A DNA stretch of 64,000 nucleotides from Pontederia crassipes (GCA_030549335.1 CM060192.1:21828157-21892156); one strand, 5' to 3'. Positions 48,260 through 60,755 are shown, counted from the first letter of the stretch. Notes: generated by a model from the letters alone, not told the origin. Numbers and translations are program-made.

Positions 48260-51198
48260 TCCAACCAAAATGGGTATTTAATGCTTGGGTACTTGCTTGC
48301 CCTCAAGCAATGTTCCAAACAAAGCTCCAACCAAAATGGTTAATTATGGCATCCACCAGGTCACTCAACTAGTATTTTTAGCATTAAATTTTATACATCA
48401 ATCGCCTAAGTATCTCACCATTTTTTTTCATAATAACCCGACTATGTGAAATTTCTAAATGAAAGACATTTTTAAACTCCTCCAAATTCAGCTCTGAATA
48501 GTAAGAAAATAATTTTTAAAAATAAAAATATCAATGTTGAATACACAAGTGTAACATGAGCTTTTATTCGTTTATTACTTTTATATTTCTTCACTTGGAA
48601 ACTTTTCATCATCATTTATCTCACCATTTTTTCATAATAACCCGACTATGTGAAATTTCTAAATGAAAGACATTTTTAAACTCCTCCAAATTCAGCTCTA
48701 AATAGTAAGAAAATAATTTTTAAAAATAAAAATATCAATGTTGAATACACAAGTGTAACATGAGCTTTTATTCGTTTATTACTTTTATATTTCTTCACTT
48801 GGAAACTTTTCATCATCATTCATTTTTTTCCACTTCTTTTCTTTTCATTTTTTTCATTGATTCGTTACTCATGTGCTTCTCCATACTGCGCAAGGTAGTC
48901 CATGTAACGGGCTTTTCGCCGACGGATCCCAGAGCAGTTGCCCTTAAGTCGTCAGGCAAGAATTTTCTACGGATCTAATTACTCAAACACACCAAGGTTC
49001 TGGATAACACCTTTTTGTCCTCATACTTTTTGGGGCTCCACTAGCCCTCTTTTATATATGATGACAATTTTTACATGTATTTATTTGTTAGTATGCTCAG
49101 ATACACTTGAATGTTCAACAGGGATATAGTTATTATCAAGGTAATATACATAATATAAAAATAAGAGTAAGAATAGGATTTGTCGTCAAACATCCATAGT
49201 TTAACTAAGCAACTTTCTTCAAACCAATTACCCAACACGAAGACAATAAATAACAAAATAATAATGCTTTAAATTTTGTTTATTAACAGGATGTTCTTGA
49301 ATAATGCTTGAAAAATAAGTAAATACTAAGGCATGAGAAAATAAGATACAATTTTCAGTTAAGCACAATAATATTTCTTTTTATAAAAGATGCAAGCAAA
49401 TATACAAATAAAACATGAAGCGGATGTATGCTTGCAATGAATATAAAAAGATATACATGATACATGAAATTGCAAACTCACTCCCCCAAGCTTGAACTCA
49501 ACATTGTCCCCAGTGTTAGAAATCAAAATCGTAGGAATATAAATATGACAATGAAAAATATAGATGTAGAAAAGGAAATAAAACAACTTGTTATATATAG
49601 AAGTTGTAGGAAGAAGCCACGAAGAATCCAAAGTGTCCTTGGCCGAGCCTCTATTTCTTACTTTTCTTCAATTATGAGGATGCAAATTTTCTTTTCTCTT
49701 TCCTTCTTCCTTTTATTTTCTTCTGCTTTATTCCCCCTTTTTTTCTCAATGTTGTTACGGGTCGTGAAGAGTGGATAATGGCCCGTAAGGTGATGTTATC
49801 AAGTCGTATTGAAGAGCTCACTGGCCTTCTGCATGATTTAACAGATCGTTATGAAGGGGTCACGACCCTTCTATGCGATATAACAGGTCGCGATAAGGAA
49901 ATCATGACCCTTGCAATAGCGATTTAGAACGGGCCCAAATGCTCACGACTAACGCCAGATTCCCACAGGGCGTAAGATGCTGATGGCATCTGTGATAGAA
50001 ATCGGCTGGTGAATCTATGAAAGAACATGGGTCATGATATGGAAGTCACGACCCATAAGCAAACACCTCCTTCATAACTAATGGATTTGTCGGGGTTGTC
50101 GTGAACTTCGTATCGCAGACCTGCAAAAATGAGAGAAAATATGGGACATTACATGTGAGTTACTGGGCGTGATATTAGTTGGCTTTGGTGTTAGGATTGT
50201 AATATGAAAGTGTAATGGGTCATATGGTTTTGGCATAGGGGCACACTATAATTCTAATGGGTCGTAAGTCACATGTAACGACCTATGAAAGATGAAGCCC
50301 CGTGAATCATAAAATTCCCCATCTTCACGGGGGCGACTAGAAAACTTACGGCCCGTTATCGGTGGTTAACGACCTGTGATGTGTAGACTAAAGTTTTGGG
50401 AGCTACTGTGGTGCCCATGAGACAAATCTAACGCCCCGTAAAACCAAGAGTACAAAAGGCTGGCCACTGTGAGACCCATGAAAGGTATATAATGACCCTT
50501 GAGATATCAAAAGTTTAAAATACAAGTCACTGTGAGGTGGGTGACTGTCTTCCTACGGCCAGTGAATACTACTACTTACTAGTTGATGTGGATGGTAACG
50601 GGTCGTGAAGACAATGTTACGACCTATTATGAAACCTATGCGCTAACATATCCTGTGTGACGGGTCGTAATATGCGATGAAAGGTCGTTACTTGAATCGA
50701 AGATAGGTGGGATTTAATAAGTTACGGGTCGTAAGATGACTCTAACGCCCGTGAGACATGTAACGCCCGTGAGAAGTAAATAACAGCCCGTGAAGAATGA
50801 AAAATCTTAAATTTTAATAAAATTCAGCTTGTGATGTGCAGAGGCCCGTTAAAATAATTAAAAAAAATGACATAAGTAAACTAAAGTGACTAAAAAACTA
50901 AGACAATCAAACTAACTAATCTAACATGAACTAAATTAATCAAAAGTAGATTATGCAAAAGTTTTAAATTGTAAGTTCAAGGATTAAGAACGATTAGTTC
51001 TAAGTTTAAAATCCTTAGCTCGACTTTTAATGTGGCATACATGATGAGACTAATAAAAAAATATCAAAAAACAATATAAGTAGATATGACATTAAGGAAT
51101 GATCTTATCGGGTTTAATTAATGTGATTAGGAACGTTTGTCGTGGTGGGGATCAGCACATTCGTTGTTTGATGACACCTATGTTATCAATTTGATGCC
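48260..51198 (-). other. Non-coding interior of the minus-strand Athila/Tat-like element
   Basis: It includes a near-perfect tandem duplication (48414..48822), a CTCCCCCAAGCTTGAA box at about 49481 that looks like a minus-strand polypurine tract, and, from 49750 to 50830, many ACGGGTCGT / ACGGCCCGT boxes. There is no convincing gene. Confidence 0.6.
48414..48822. repeat. Tandem duplication, period 204 bp
   Basis: CATAATAACCCGACTATG begins at 48429 and again at 48633. The two copies match almost exactly: one substitution (GCTCTGAAT versus GCTCTAAAT) and a short difference in the T-run. It is a recent local duplication. Confidence 0.93.
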
Positions 51199-51802
51199 TT
51201 AATTAGGTGGTGGCGGCTCTTCATGTGCAGCAACCGTTTGAAGTTGAAGTTGAGAGGTGTGTTGCTGCTGAACTTGGATTGTCGAGCTGTTCTTAGGTTG
51301 CCACTGGACTGTTGTAGCTGGAGAAGATCGTGTTGGTGTCATTTTCCCCTTCAAAGATTTTACAATTTGCACGGAGGAGATATTGGGCGATTTGCAACCA
51401 ACTACAGGTGATTCGCTCTTCTCCTTCGGCAGTGGCTGAATTGGAGACAACAATGTAGGAGTGACGAAAACTTCCAAAGGTGGGCCCCTACTTCGAACCT
51501 TCTCGTCTTTCATGATATATTTACTTGTCTCCTTAACACGCCATTGAGTCATCGTTTTCCTTGTTGAAAATTTTTTCTTTTGGGTGCCATAGATATTGAT
51601 AATAGCACGAGCATAAGATGACCTTCAGATTCTCTTCGATGTGCCTTGGACATTCAAAAATTAGAGAACTCAGTATTGCAACTTCATTCTCCAGTGCATG
51701 AAATTTTGATTCCAAAGCTTCGAACTTGAGTTCGTTGTCGAATAGTCGAAGTGAATCATCGACTTCAATTTGCTTCTGAAGTTTGGATAACTGAGACTCC
51801 AA
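51199..51802 (-). pseudogene. Remnant gag-tail-like coiled segment
   Basis: Two overlapping minus-strand frames (51533..51802 and 51199..51552) encode a heptad-rich stretch, LSKLQKQIEVDD and LKFEALESKFHALENEV, followed by a Pro/Gln-rich tail. Upstream, minus-strand DNA at 51800..51960 shows DFVEMIGQFATTIE in another frame. That resembles the helical end of Athila gag, which in the element at 1828 reads KMVDTKFANQ near 4715. I infer a gag-tail origin. There is no capsid or zinc-knuckle part, and I cannot assign a function. Confidence 0.45.
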
Positions 51803-52375
51803 ATTCTAGATGTGTTGGTCTTGCATTGTTAATATTCTTTCAATTGTTGTGGAAAATCATAATCTTCTTTCAATTGTTGTGGCAAATTGACCAATCATCT
51901 CCACGAAGTCAGAAGTTGATGTTTTAAATTCGAGAATTGATACCATGTCCTCATCTGACTTCTTGTTGTGATGTCTGATGTTGTGAATTTGTCTCTCCAA
52001 ATGTTTGATTTGATAATTTTATGTGGAGAGTTTCTTCAACAAAGAATCTAACACTTCTGTAATTGCAAAAAATGGGTCTCGAAATATCTCCCTTATTTTC
52101 TTATTGAGGTTTCTTCTTTGTGTTTTGTCTTGACAACGATGCCTCCATATGAATCCCATCTTTCTGGACAACAAAGTGGTTTCTCTCAACTTTTTAATTT
52201 GTTATCATATTGTTCTTCATCGTTGAGGTGTCAAGATGTGTCGTGTTGATCCGGTTGTCCACAAAAGATATTACCTGAAGAGCTTACACAACACTTGAAG
52301 AAAAAAGTAAAGTAAAATAGAAAATAAAAATTCTAAAAGTAATTTATACGAGATAGACTAAGAATTATCAATAGT

Positions 52376-52399
52376 TCCCCGACAATGACGCCAAAAACT
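52376..52399 (-). promoter_or_regulatory. Primer-binding site, tRNA-Asp type, minus strand
   Basis: The reverse complement reads TTTTTGGCGTCATTGTCGGG, directly next to the LTR edge at 52400. It is closely similar to the primer site at 3039 of the Athila element. Confidence 0.85.
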
Positions 52400-53999
52400 T
52401 AATGCGGTAAATCTGTAACAAATAAATTTGCAAGCAAGTGCACTAATCGTATCAAGTAATAAAGTTGAGAGTAGAGTGTTGAACCTACGAGGAACTAGTT
52501 AAATCTAATCTATCTTAATAATCCACTAAGAGAAGAAAATTGTGTTGTGATATGAAAACAAAAAAAATGTGCAGAAAATTAAATAATAAAATAAATAAAT
52601 TGGCGTTGAGCCTAAGGAACATGGATGATTAAAAATAATGATTAACGAGCATGAATCACGATGATGATTGCATTATAACAATGATAAACATGTTCAGTTC
52701 TTAAGATGAATTATGGCTACCTAAATTAATGACCTCTAAGCTGAATAAGTCAAACTATTTTAATTCTCACAAAACTTGAGATTACAAACTTGAGTTAATC
52801 TTCAGTTAAGAAAAATATTAAGATGCTAAACTAACAGTTATCCTTGTCAGGTAAAAACTGATAGATCGTACAAAATCTAGTACAAACAATGGGTTACTAA
52901 TTTTGTATTATGATTGCTTCAACTCACAAGTTAAAGAACGATTTGCTAAAAATTATTAAATCCTCAAATTAACCACCCCAAATTAGGTTTGAAATCTTAT
53001 CTCAGAATAAAATAATTTCAGTAAAAAGCATTATGTAGAACAATCATAATCAAAAGAAACTGCAATTGAGTTCATGCAGTTTTCTCAATAAAGTAAAAAT
53101 CTTTATTATAGAATTAATTAAGCATAAAAAGTATGGATAAAGAGCATCCAAACAATAGGTAGAAGACAAAATTCTTCGCCTTCGATGATCTCTAGATCGC
53201 TGCAAAATGCACGCGCTGAACTGCTTCGCAGTTTCTCCCGAACAAACATCGAAAACTCTAAAATTCTTCTTCTGCAATGTAGCACGATTCCCAGGTCTCA
53301 AGCACTTCCAAGAATACAAGCACCACAAGCACCACCAGCACATCTTTTTCTGTCTTCTATGGCCTTTATTTATAGCCTCCAGAGGTCCCAAGGGTTTTCG
53401 TAGAGTTTCGGTTTGATTCGAAGTCTTTTCATGTTAAAACAAAATAAATTCAGAATAGACTTTGATAGGCCTTTAAAATCATCCAAAACTCCTTTAAATC
53501 TAAGTAAATAAGCTTCCTAATCATCCCTGAGTCTTAGGATAAAGTTTGGGTTCGATCTGGACTTAAAATTCTCAAGAAAAACTGAAGAAATATCGAAAAT
53601 AGCCTTCATAACGGCCCATAACATAGATTAACGGCTCTTAAAATATCCAAAATGAAGTAGGACTGAAACTAGATATTTTAACGGATCGTAACATGTTGTT
53701 CATGCCCGTACTATTATGCCGTTATGATCATATAATGACTCATTATATTTAATTCAGCCCTGATAGTCTTCACTAATTTATATTTTTTGGCTCTGTTTTA
53801 ACTCCGATTTGAGTGTCGTTTATTTTTGTGGATTCCTGACTTAATTCCCTTCTTTTTCTGCAATAAAATACAGAATTTGAGTAGATTTATATTTTAATAA
53901 AATTAAAGCAAATAGGGTCAAAAAATGATGCATGCTATATGAAAAGGAATCGAAATGTAATTAAATGCATGGCTAATTATATGTTGTATTTTGCATGCA
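52400..53999 (-). repeat. 5' LTR of the minus-strand Athila/Tat-like element
   Basis: The direct repeat of 46630..48259. Its left edge next to the primer site fixes the element's orientation. Confidence 0.9.
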
Positions 54000-54119
54000 T
54001 GAGGTACCATGCATAATTCTTGCTACAATAACTTGTGGAGAAGTGCTATATACTTGTGAACAAGTGAAGAAAACTTCAAACTACTGGTTGAACCCTAAAA
54101 AAAAAACAAGCGCATGATG

Positions 54120-54780
54120 AAAGCATGGGCAGTCGAACGAGAAGCACTTGTGGCCATCGAAGATGCTCACGTGCATAGGCGACCATCACGACCATCTCTG
54201 TGCAAGGCTCAAGGCACCTCACGTGCGAAGGCTGCTGCTGAGGTCCGCCTCACACGCAAAGGTGGTCACGACGGCCACCTCTATGCAAGAGACAGCCACT
54301 AAGGACCCCCTCACGTGCAGAGGTGGCTGTCGGAGCCACCTCACGTGTAGAGGCGGCTGTCGAGGTCAGCCACCGATGGCCTCCTCATACACAGACACGG
54401 TTCCAATGGCCAAGGCACTCCCCCTCTCACGCAAAAAGGCAGTCCTCACAGCGCCTATGCATGCAGCGGCCGTGGGGGCGCCTTTGTGCATGAGGAGGCC
54501 CTCGGCGGCCGCCTAGCAGCCCCTTGATAGCCTCTTCTCGCACACGGCCGCCTTTGTGCAGGAGGAGACGTGAGGCAGCCATCGAGGTTCGCCTCACATG
54601 AAGAGGCAGCCCCCTCCTCTTGTGCATGAGGTGCTGTCGAGGTCGCCTTTGCACGAGAGGTAGCCGTAGGGGTGGCGGCCACCGAGGGCCGCCTTATGCA
54701 CAGAGGCGGCCGTCGATGCGAGGCGGCACCAAGGGCTGCCTCTCGTGCAGAGGTGGTCGTGAGGGCTGCCTCCACGCGTC
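54120..54780. repeat. Degenerate GC-rich minisatellite
   Basis: Units of about 30 bp around CCTCACGTGCAGAGGCGGCTGTCGAGG repeat with many changes, on both strands. They are abruptly bounded by AT-rich DNA. Open frames on both strands follow from the repeat composition, and no protein family fits. Confidence 0.7.
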
Positions 54781-55420
54781 ATATAATGGGTTTGTTTACT
54801 TTAATTTTATAAAAATAAAATATATCCAAATATCATATTTTATTGTATAGGAAAAAAGAAAAAATGAATTACGAAGTCACCGGAGAAAATCACGCTCAAA
54901 TCAAAAAATGATTGTCACAAGAAGGGCCGTAAAAAGTCTGACACAGGCCATGATAGGGCCATGATAGCATTGTGACAATCCATAAAATTGCATAATTTTG
55001 AACCTAGGAGCTGCCCGAGGCACAACATTTCACAACCCGTGAATTCCACTACTTTACTCTAAATTTGACACCATAATTATTATATAATTATTTACACCTA
55101 ATCCACTATAATTATTATATATGATTGATATCTAATTTTTTGCACCTAATCTTCCAAATTTTCTTTATAATATTTTTGCCTTCTATTTCATCAATCGATT
55201 CATTTTTTATCATTTAGACATTATATTTTATTATTTTATTTAATTGTTTTATTTATACATTTCCTTTGATCAATTTTTTTTTCTTTATTAAGTGGTCCAA
55301 GTCCACACCTTTTTACACTTATTTTTCCGGTTGGTCTTTCAAATTTTATAAATATGTGTATGATACTTTTGTCCTCTACTTTCATCCAATCAACTCATTC
55401 TTTCTCAATCAACTCATTCT
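54781..55420. other. AT-rich DNA with Athila/Tat-like boxes
   Basis: No gene. GGGCCGTAAAA, GGCCATGATAGGGCCATGATAG and CAACCCGTGAA at 54930..55040 resemble the boxes in the element at 46630..53999, so this may be a fragment of a related element. Confidence 0.45.
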
Positions 55421-55428
55421 TTCTCTTT

Positions 55429-56415
55429 TAGGGGTGAGCACGGTCTGAGTCGACCCGGTCGACCCGGTCGACCCGGGAAACCGGGTAAAAAACTCGGCCC
55501 GGATTAGATCCGGAGCGGGACTAGATCTTTTAAGTGAAAAACCCATCGGGTATCAGGTCAGGACCGGGTCTACAGTGCAGATATCCGACCCGGACCTGAC
55601 CCGGACCTGACCCGATATTATCCACTATATAAACCCCATCTCCACTCTCTCCTCTCATTTCAACATATTTTTTCTCTCTCCCATCTCTCTCTCTCTCACC
55701 CCTCCCTCTCTCTTACGACGGCGGCGACACCGGCGACTCCGACGACCATCTCGACTTCGGCGCCCCCCCTCTCTTTACTCCGGTCGTCAAGTGCTGGATC
55801 GGCCACCAGGTGAGCCGATCCGGCCGCCTGGCAGGCCAATCCGGCGCCTAGCGGCCGAATCGGCTTGCCTGGTTATCGATCCGGCGCCTAGGCGGCCGGA
55901 TCGGCCACCAGACAGTCGGATCGAGCTCCAGGTGAGCCTGATCCGACGGTTGGGTGGTCGGATCGAGCTCCAGGTGAGCCCGATCCGATGACTGGGCGAC
56001 CGTATCGAGCTCGCCTCGGCCACTGGCAGGTCGATCCGACGCCTGGCGGCCTGATCGGCTCGCCTGGTGGCCGATCTGGTTGTCAAGCGGCCGGATCGGC
56101 TCGCCTGGTGGCCGATCCGGTCGCTAGGCGGTGGATCGGCTCGCCGGGTGGCCGATCCGGCCGCTGGGCGTCGGATCATGGCCGTCAATCGTGCACGATT
56201 CGAGCATCCATTTCTCTCGCCGATCATCCATTTTTGACGCCGGTGATTCCCGACCGCAAACCCGATCGCATTCCCGGATTGCCGGGTTTGACCCGGAACC
56301 GGATCCAGCCGGGTCCGGGTCCAGTACCGGGTCAAAAATTTTTCGATCCGACATAATTCAGGTCAGGACCGGGTCCGCTTAGACCCGAACCCGATCTCAG
56401 GTTTGCTCAGACCTA
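55429..56415. mobile_element. Non-autonomous hAT element with internal promoter and GC-rich repeats
   Basis: It starts TAGGGGTGAGCA and ends TGCTCAGACCTA, and is flanked by a perfect 8-bp duplication TTCTCTTT (55421..55428 and 56416..56423). Inside are a TATA-type box (CTATATAAACC, about 55625), a CT-rich leader and a GC-rich array (55790..56170). The array units of about 33 bp contain GGATCGGCTCGCCTGGTGGCC. There is no transposase. It is related to the shorter MITEs at 18922 and 24906 by its ends and by the GGACCGGGTC boxes. Confidence 0.92.
55790..56170. repeat. GC-rich minisatellite inside the hAT element
   Basis: Repeats of about 33 bp with GATCGGCTCGCC, GGTGGCCGATCCGG and GGCGGCCGGATC. 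The frames open on both strands come from the composition. Confidence 0.8.
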
Positions 56416-56423
56416 TTCTCTTT

Positions 56424-57778
56424 AGACATTATAATTCAGTAATTTATTTTTTTTTACTTTTAATTGTTTTATTTGTATTACCATTGAACAATGCATAATT
56501 AGGTGGTGTATGATGTTGTGTATCCTCATTTGATTTATAATTATTATATATAATTGATATACACAAACAATTATGTAATATTGTTATATTAATATATTAA
56601 TTTAATTAAATATTTATGTTTACTATTTTATATTACACTTAAGAATTATTTTTTGTGTTAAAATTAAAGTTTTATAACTCAATTACAATGAGTATAGAAA
56701 CATACTTTTCAGCTAATTATAGTGCAAGAGGAATTGGTACACCTCTTTTTAGCTATAGTGTTATAAATAATACTAAAAAATATTGTTTATGTTTTAATAA
56801 CATAATATAAATATTTTAATTAATTTTTATTCTAAAATTAATATCCATATATATACATGTAAAAAAAATTAAAATTTACGAAAGGAATGAGACGAGCTCT
56901 TTAATTATACGTGTGATTGTGAACCCACTCCGCCGCTGTCATAAATCAAAGAACAAAGTGGACAGTTTCTTACCAAAGTAAGTATACTATCCATGAAGGA
57001 ATCAAAGGCTTCGATTGAATGTTGTTGGTAGAGGTAAGGTTAGAAATTGATCCCTACATTCAAGGTATGCTCCAAAAAGTAGTCCGATGACTTCTTTGCC
57101 TGAATCATGGATAATTCGAAACCTTGCTAAAGGATCTACACTGCTAACCTCCTCATTGTGCTCCTCCTCATCCATGGCCCCGATGGCTGCCCTATCTCAT
57201 CCACCAAAGAGGCCATTGACCTCAGTCCTTTCCAAATAACTGTCGGCGGCTTGCAGTGGTGAAAGAAGGGCCAATGGTGACAATGCAAGGAAACTGGCAC
57301 TTATGAGATTGAAGAAACGTTGAATCTCAACCCAAGCGACGAAGATGGGAGGAGGGAACATTGGTCGTCTTCCTTTACGCTGTAGAACATAATAGTGAAG
57401 TGCAACATTAATAATTTTAAGTTCTTAATATTTTATTTTTTTGTGAACTATTGATAATTTTGATCTCGTCTAGTTCACGTAAATAACGAAGAAAAAAATA
57501 TTTTTTTAATAAAAACTTAATTAAGTTTGAACTTAGGACCTTAAGTCTGATATCATTTTAATTTTAATGTACTGATTAATTTTTTTTAAAAAACTTAAAT
57601 TAATAGAAAAGAAACATCAATAATTTTATATTCTTAGGGATGCTAAAAAATGCTTCACATGCCTCCCTTGCCATGTAGTCACTTTAAATCCTAAACCCTA
57701 TATAAATTTATATTACACATGGACTCATATACTTGTATAATTCTGAATATCATTTTACTCACAAATTCGGATTGCATG
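56424..57778. other. Unassigned intergenic DNA
   Basis: AT-rich. A less AT-rich island at 56930..57400 has no recognisable protein in any frame. It could be a decayed gene or element fragment. Confidence 0.4.
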
Positions 57779-57786
57779 CATTATAC

Positions 57787-58541
57787 CAAGGTTGTAAGAC
57801 CCGGACCGGACATCGACTCGGATATGTCTAAGGGTCAGGTTGGACCGGTCGAACCGATTAATCCGGACGGTCGAACCGAATATTAATAAAAAAAATAAAC
57901 TATAATACTTATATATAATTAATATATTCTTATCAATAATTAATATATTTCTATATCAAAGTACACATGGTTAAATCATTTTAATTAAAGTTAAGAAATC
58001 AAATGTGACATATTTAACTATTGATATGAGTTTTATGTGATTTTAATGTATTCAATTATAATTTACAAATTCATATTTCTCAAATTCAACTATTAATATT
58101 TACTTAAACTAGAAAGATTATTGTAGTTTCTATTTTTTTTAATTTAATTAGGTAACTAATCTTTTCATATTTAATATTTGATATTTAAAAGTATTATAAA
58201 TTTTCTTATTAAAAAAATAATTTGATAAATGAGTGATGATAACTATTGTATAATGTAAAATAACTTAGTATTCAAATGAATAAACATAGCATATTGGAAT
58301 GTAGACATTAAGTTATTTAAGAGGTCATGGTCTCAAAACTTAGTGTGCTCACATTTTTCTAATTTTTTTTAAGATTTGAACCGGCCGGTTTCCCTAAAAC
58401 CGGCAGTTCAGCGGTTTTATCCGATTTCGACCAGTCTTGACCGGTTCGAAACGGTCCAAATGCTAGTCCGATTTTAGGATCGAACCAAACTTGTCTCAAG
58501 TGACGATCGACGGTTGGACCGGTCTGGTCCAAACAACCATG
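57787..58541. mobile_element. hAT-type MITE with perfect 8-bp target duplication
   Basis: It starts CAAGGTTGTAAGACC; read inward from the right it starts CATGGTTGTTTGGACC. The flanks CATTATAC (57779..57786 and 58542..58549) are identical. Both ends carry CCGGTC/GACCGG-rich stretches, and the middle is AT-rich without coding content. The ends belong to a different hAT family from the TAGGGGTG group. Confidence 0.9.
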
Positions 58542-58549
58542 CATTATAC

Positions 58550-60600
58550 TCCTTTTATCGTAAATAGTTCTTTTAACTCATACAAAGTTTTGAGTTGTGC
58601 CCTATTTTAAACGACTCAATTTTATTTTTTTTATTAACAAATATTTTAAATCAAAATTGTCTTTAAATGAGAGTTTTTATATTTCTAATTAAATTGGATG
58701 GATTTTTAGTTTTTCCGATTTTTTATTGTCAATGCTCAAAGAAAATCCATACTTTTTTTCGTGCATCTCATGTTACAAATTAACTACAATTTTTTTTACT
58801 TAGGTTTTAATTGCTTAATTCTTGAAAGTTATTTCCTCTATTTTTTTTACAAGAATTATTTATTGTCAAACAGCATTCGTGCAGTTATAGTCGACATTGT
58901 CGTATCATCTTTGCAAAGCAATTTATCTAATCATCCATCATCTCCTTTCTGATGGAACATTATGCAAGAGCTGTCGATGAAGCTATATATAATCATCACT
59001 TCGATTATGTCACCCATAGTAACGTTCCTAAGCCTAAGACATCCGTAATCATAACAAGATAAGTATACTACCTACGAGAGATACTTACGTGTCACTCGCT
59101 TAACATTGGAGGTACATAGTTGCGAATCCAAAGCCGTTATCTATATTATTTTTGTTATTAATTACGAACCACGTGGCAACTCGAGGATCCGTGTGCATGA
59201 TAAAATCTTACCTACCAATAACTTACTTGTAACATGTGTCGTAGTTTGAGTCATAACATGCTTTATTTTGGGCAATCTCACATAAATTCATAATTGGACA
59301 CTTTAAACGTGTTTGCTGAAATCAGACCGCAATTTCGATTGACCGCATCTCATAATTAGCCAGCTCCGTATCTTCCATTCCAACCCATTTGTCCTCCCTT
59401 CAAAATATAGCTAAAGGCTATTTGTTTCTTCTTTTATTCTACTTTTTTTTTTACTTTTATATAAAAAGCAGCCACTTTATATGTAGTTAGACTTGTTCTT
59501 TTAAAAAAAAAGGAGTTACTTTATAGGTTAAAAATGAGGAAATTATATGTAGATGTGCAGCAATGGACCATGTATATTATGGGGACGGGGATGGATCACT
59601 AGAAACAATGATGAGACAGAATGGTCCTCATCTTGACTAGGACTCGTCTCGTATATATGCATTCCATTAAGCCCTCCGTTTTGGTCAATTTTTTTAATTG
59701 GGTTTTATGTTTGATGCACATATTATACCAGTGGCCCTCCTAAGTCCGTTTGTTTTGTTTGGCGTGAGTTTTGTTAATTAGATCGTCACGTATATGCGGC
59801 GACCACATCACTTTACTTGTCGCTTCAACAACTCCTTCATACGTGGCCACGTCTCGTAGCTGGAAAAAAGTGTGTGTCGCTCCTTATCTCGGGCGACATT
59901 GCCTTACAATGATGGATTTAGAATTCGAGGGTTACTTTTTTTTTTCGATCCACGTCTTGACACTGGACTAATTCGGTATGTTAACGAAAATGATATGAAT
60001 AAATTTTAATTAAAATGATAATTTTGTGAATTTAATATGAAACTATTAATATTCAACCATCTCAAAACATAATTTCATTATTCGATCATGTCAATCATCA
60101 CTTTATTATTTTTTCTTACATAAAAAATTCATGTTATATATATATAATTCATGTATAGCATTTATTTATTTTATTGTTGAATTAATTTAATAATTATAAT
60201 TCATAATTAAATTATTTATACATGTTTTAGGTGAAGTAATTAATATTTTTTTATCGCAACCCATCGGTATGCAAGACTATTAATCCGATGTTCGAAGTTC
60301 GAACGATTATGATAACACCCCTTGTCAACGCGTTGATTAAGATAAAAATATGATTTAAGGTTAAACAAATTGTTATCTTAAATTAGTCATTTTTATTAAA
60401 ATAACTTAATCATAAAAATCGAATAATTGGATGATAATTAAATTTACTATTCAACTAATAAAATAAATTAATATATAATTGTTTTATTAATTTTGTAATA
60501 AAATTATTAGTCTACATTCTTTCTACATTGAATCTTTTACAAGCCTCTCTTTCTAGAAAGAAGGAACAATGAGATAAAACTTTATTTCCTCATAGATTAT
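58550..60600. other. Intergenic DNA upstream of the WD40 gene
   Basis: AT-rich, with no gene supported. The frame at 59771..59971 resembles no family. Confidence 0.45.
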
Positions 60601-60697
60601 TTTGCAATTTTGGCAGGCAATATATACATATAGACCAATGGTAGAGGATACATAACGTTTATACGTATACATCTACGTAGCCGCTTAACTACCGGCT

Positions 60698-60703
60698 CAC
60701 GTG
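60698..60703 (+). promoter_or_regulatory. G-box
   Basis: CACGTG within CTCACGTGGGC, the core of plant bZIP/bHLH sites and of ABA-response elements, about 90 bp before the TATA box. Confidence 0.6.
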
Positions 60704-60755
60704 GGCGCCACCACTGTTAGACGCCTTCCGTGAGTTCGAAGTCATTTTGTATTTA

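Larger units (their letters stand above)
46630..53999 (-). mobile_element. Athila/Tat-related LTR element without pol, minus strand
   Basis: Direct LTRs of about 1.6 kb (46630..48259 and 52400..53999) bound a 4.1-kb interior. On the minus strand the 5' LTR is the right one, followed by a primer site at 52376..52399. The interior has a short coiled protein segment (51199..51802) but no protease, polymerase, RNase H or integrase that I can find. It is therefore a non-autonomous element. I found no target duplication (GGCAC left, TGAGG right). Confidence 0.85.

Noticed and set aside
54114..54850. Several overlapping open frames on both strands
   Set aside because: They are due to the GC-rich degenerate minisatellite rather than coding constraint.
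55787..56382. Open frames on both strands with Arg/Ser/Pro-rich products
   Set aside because: They follow the 33-bp repeat inside the hAT element and show no family.
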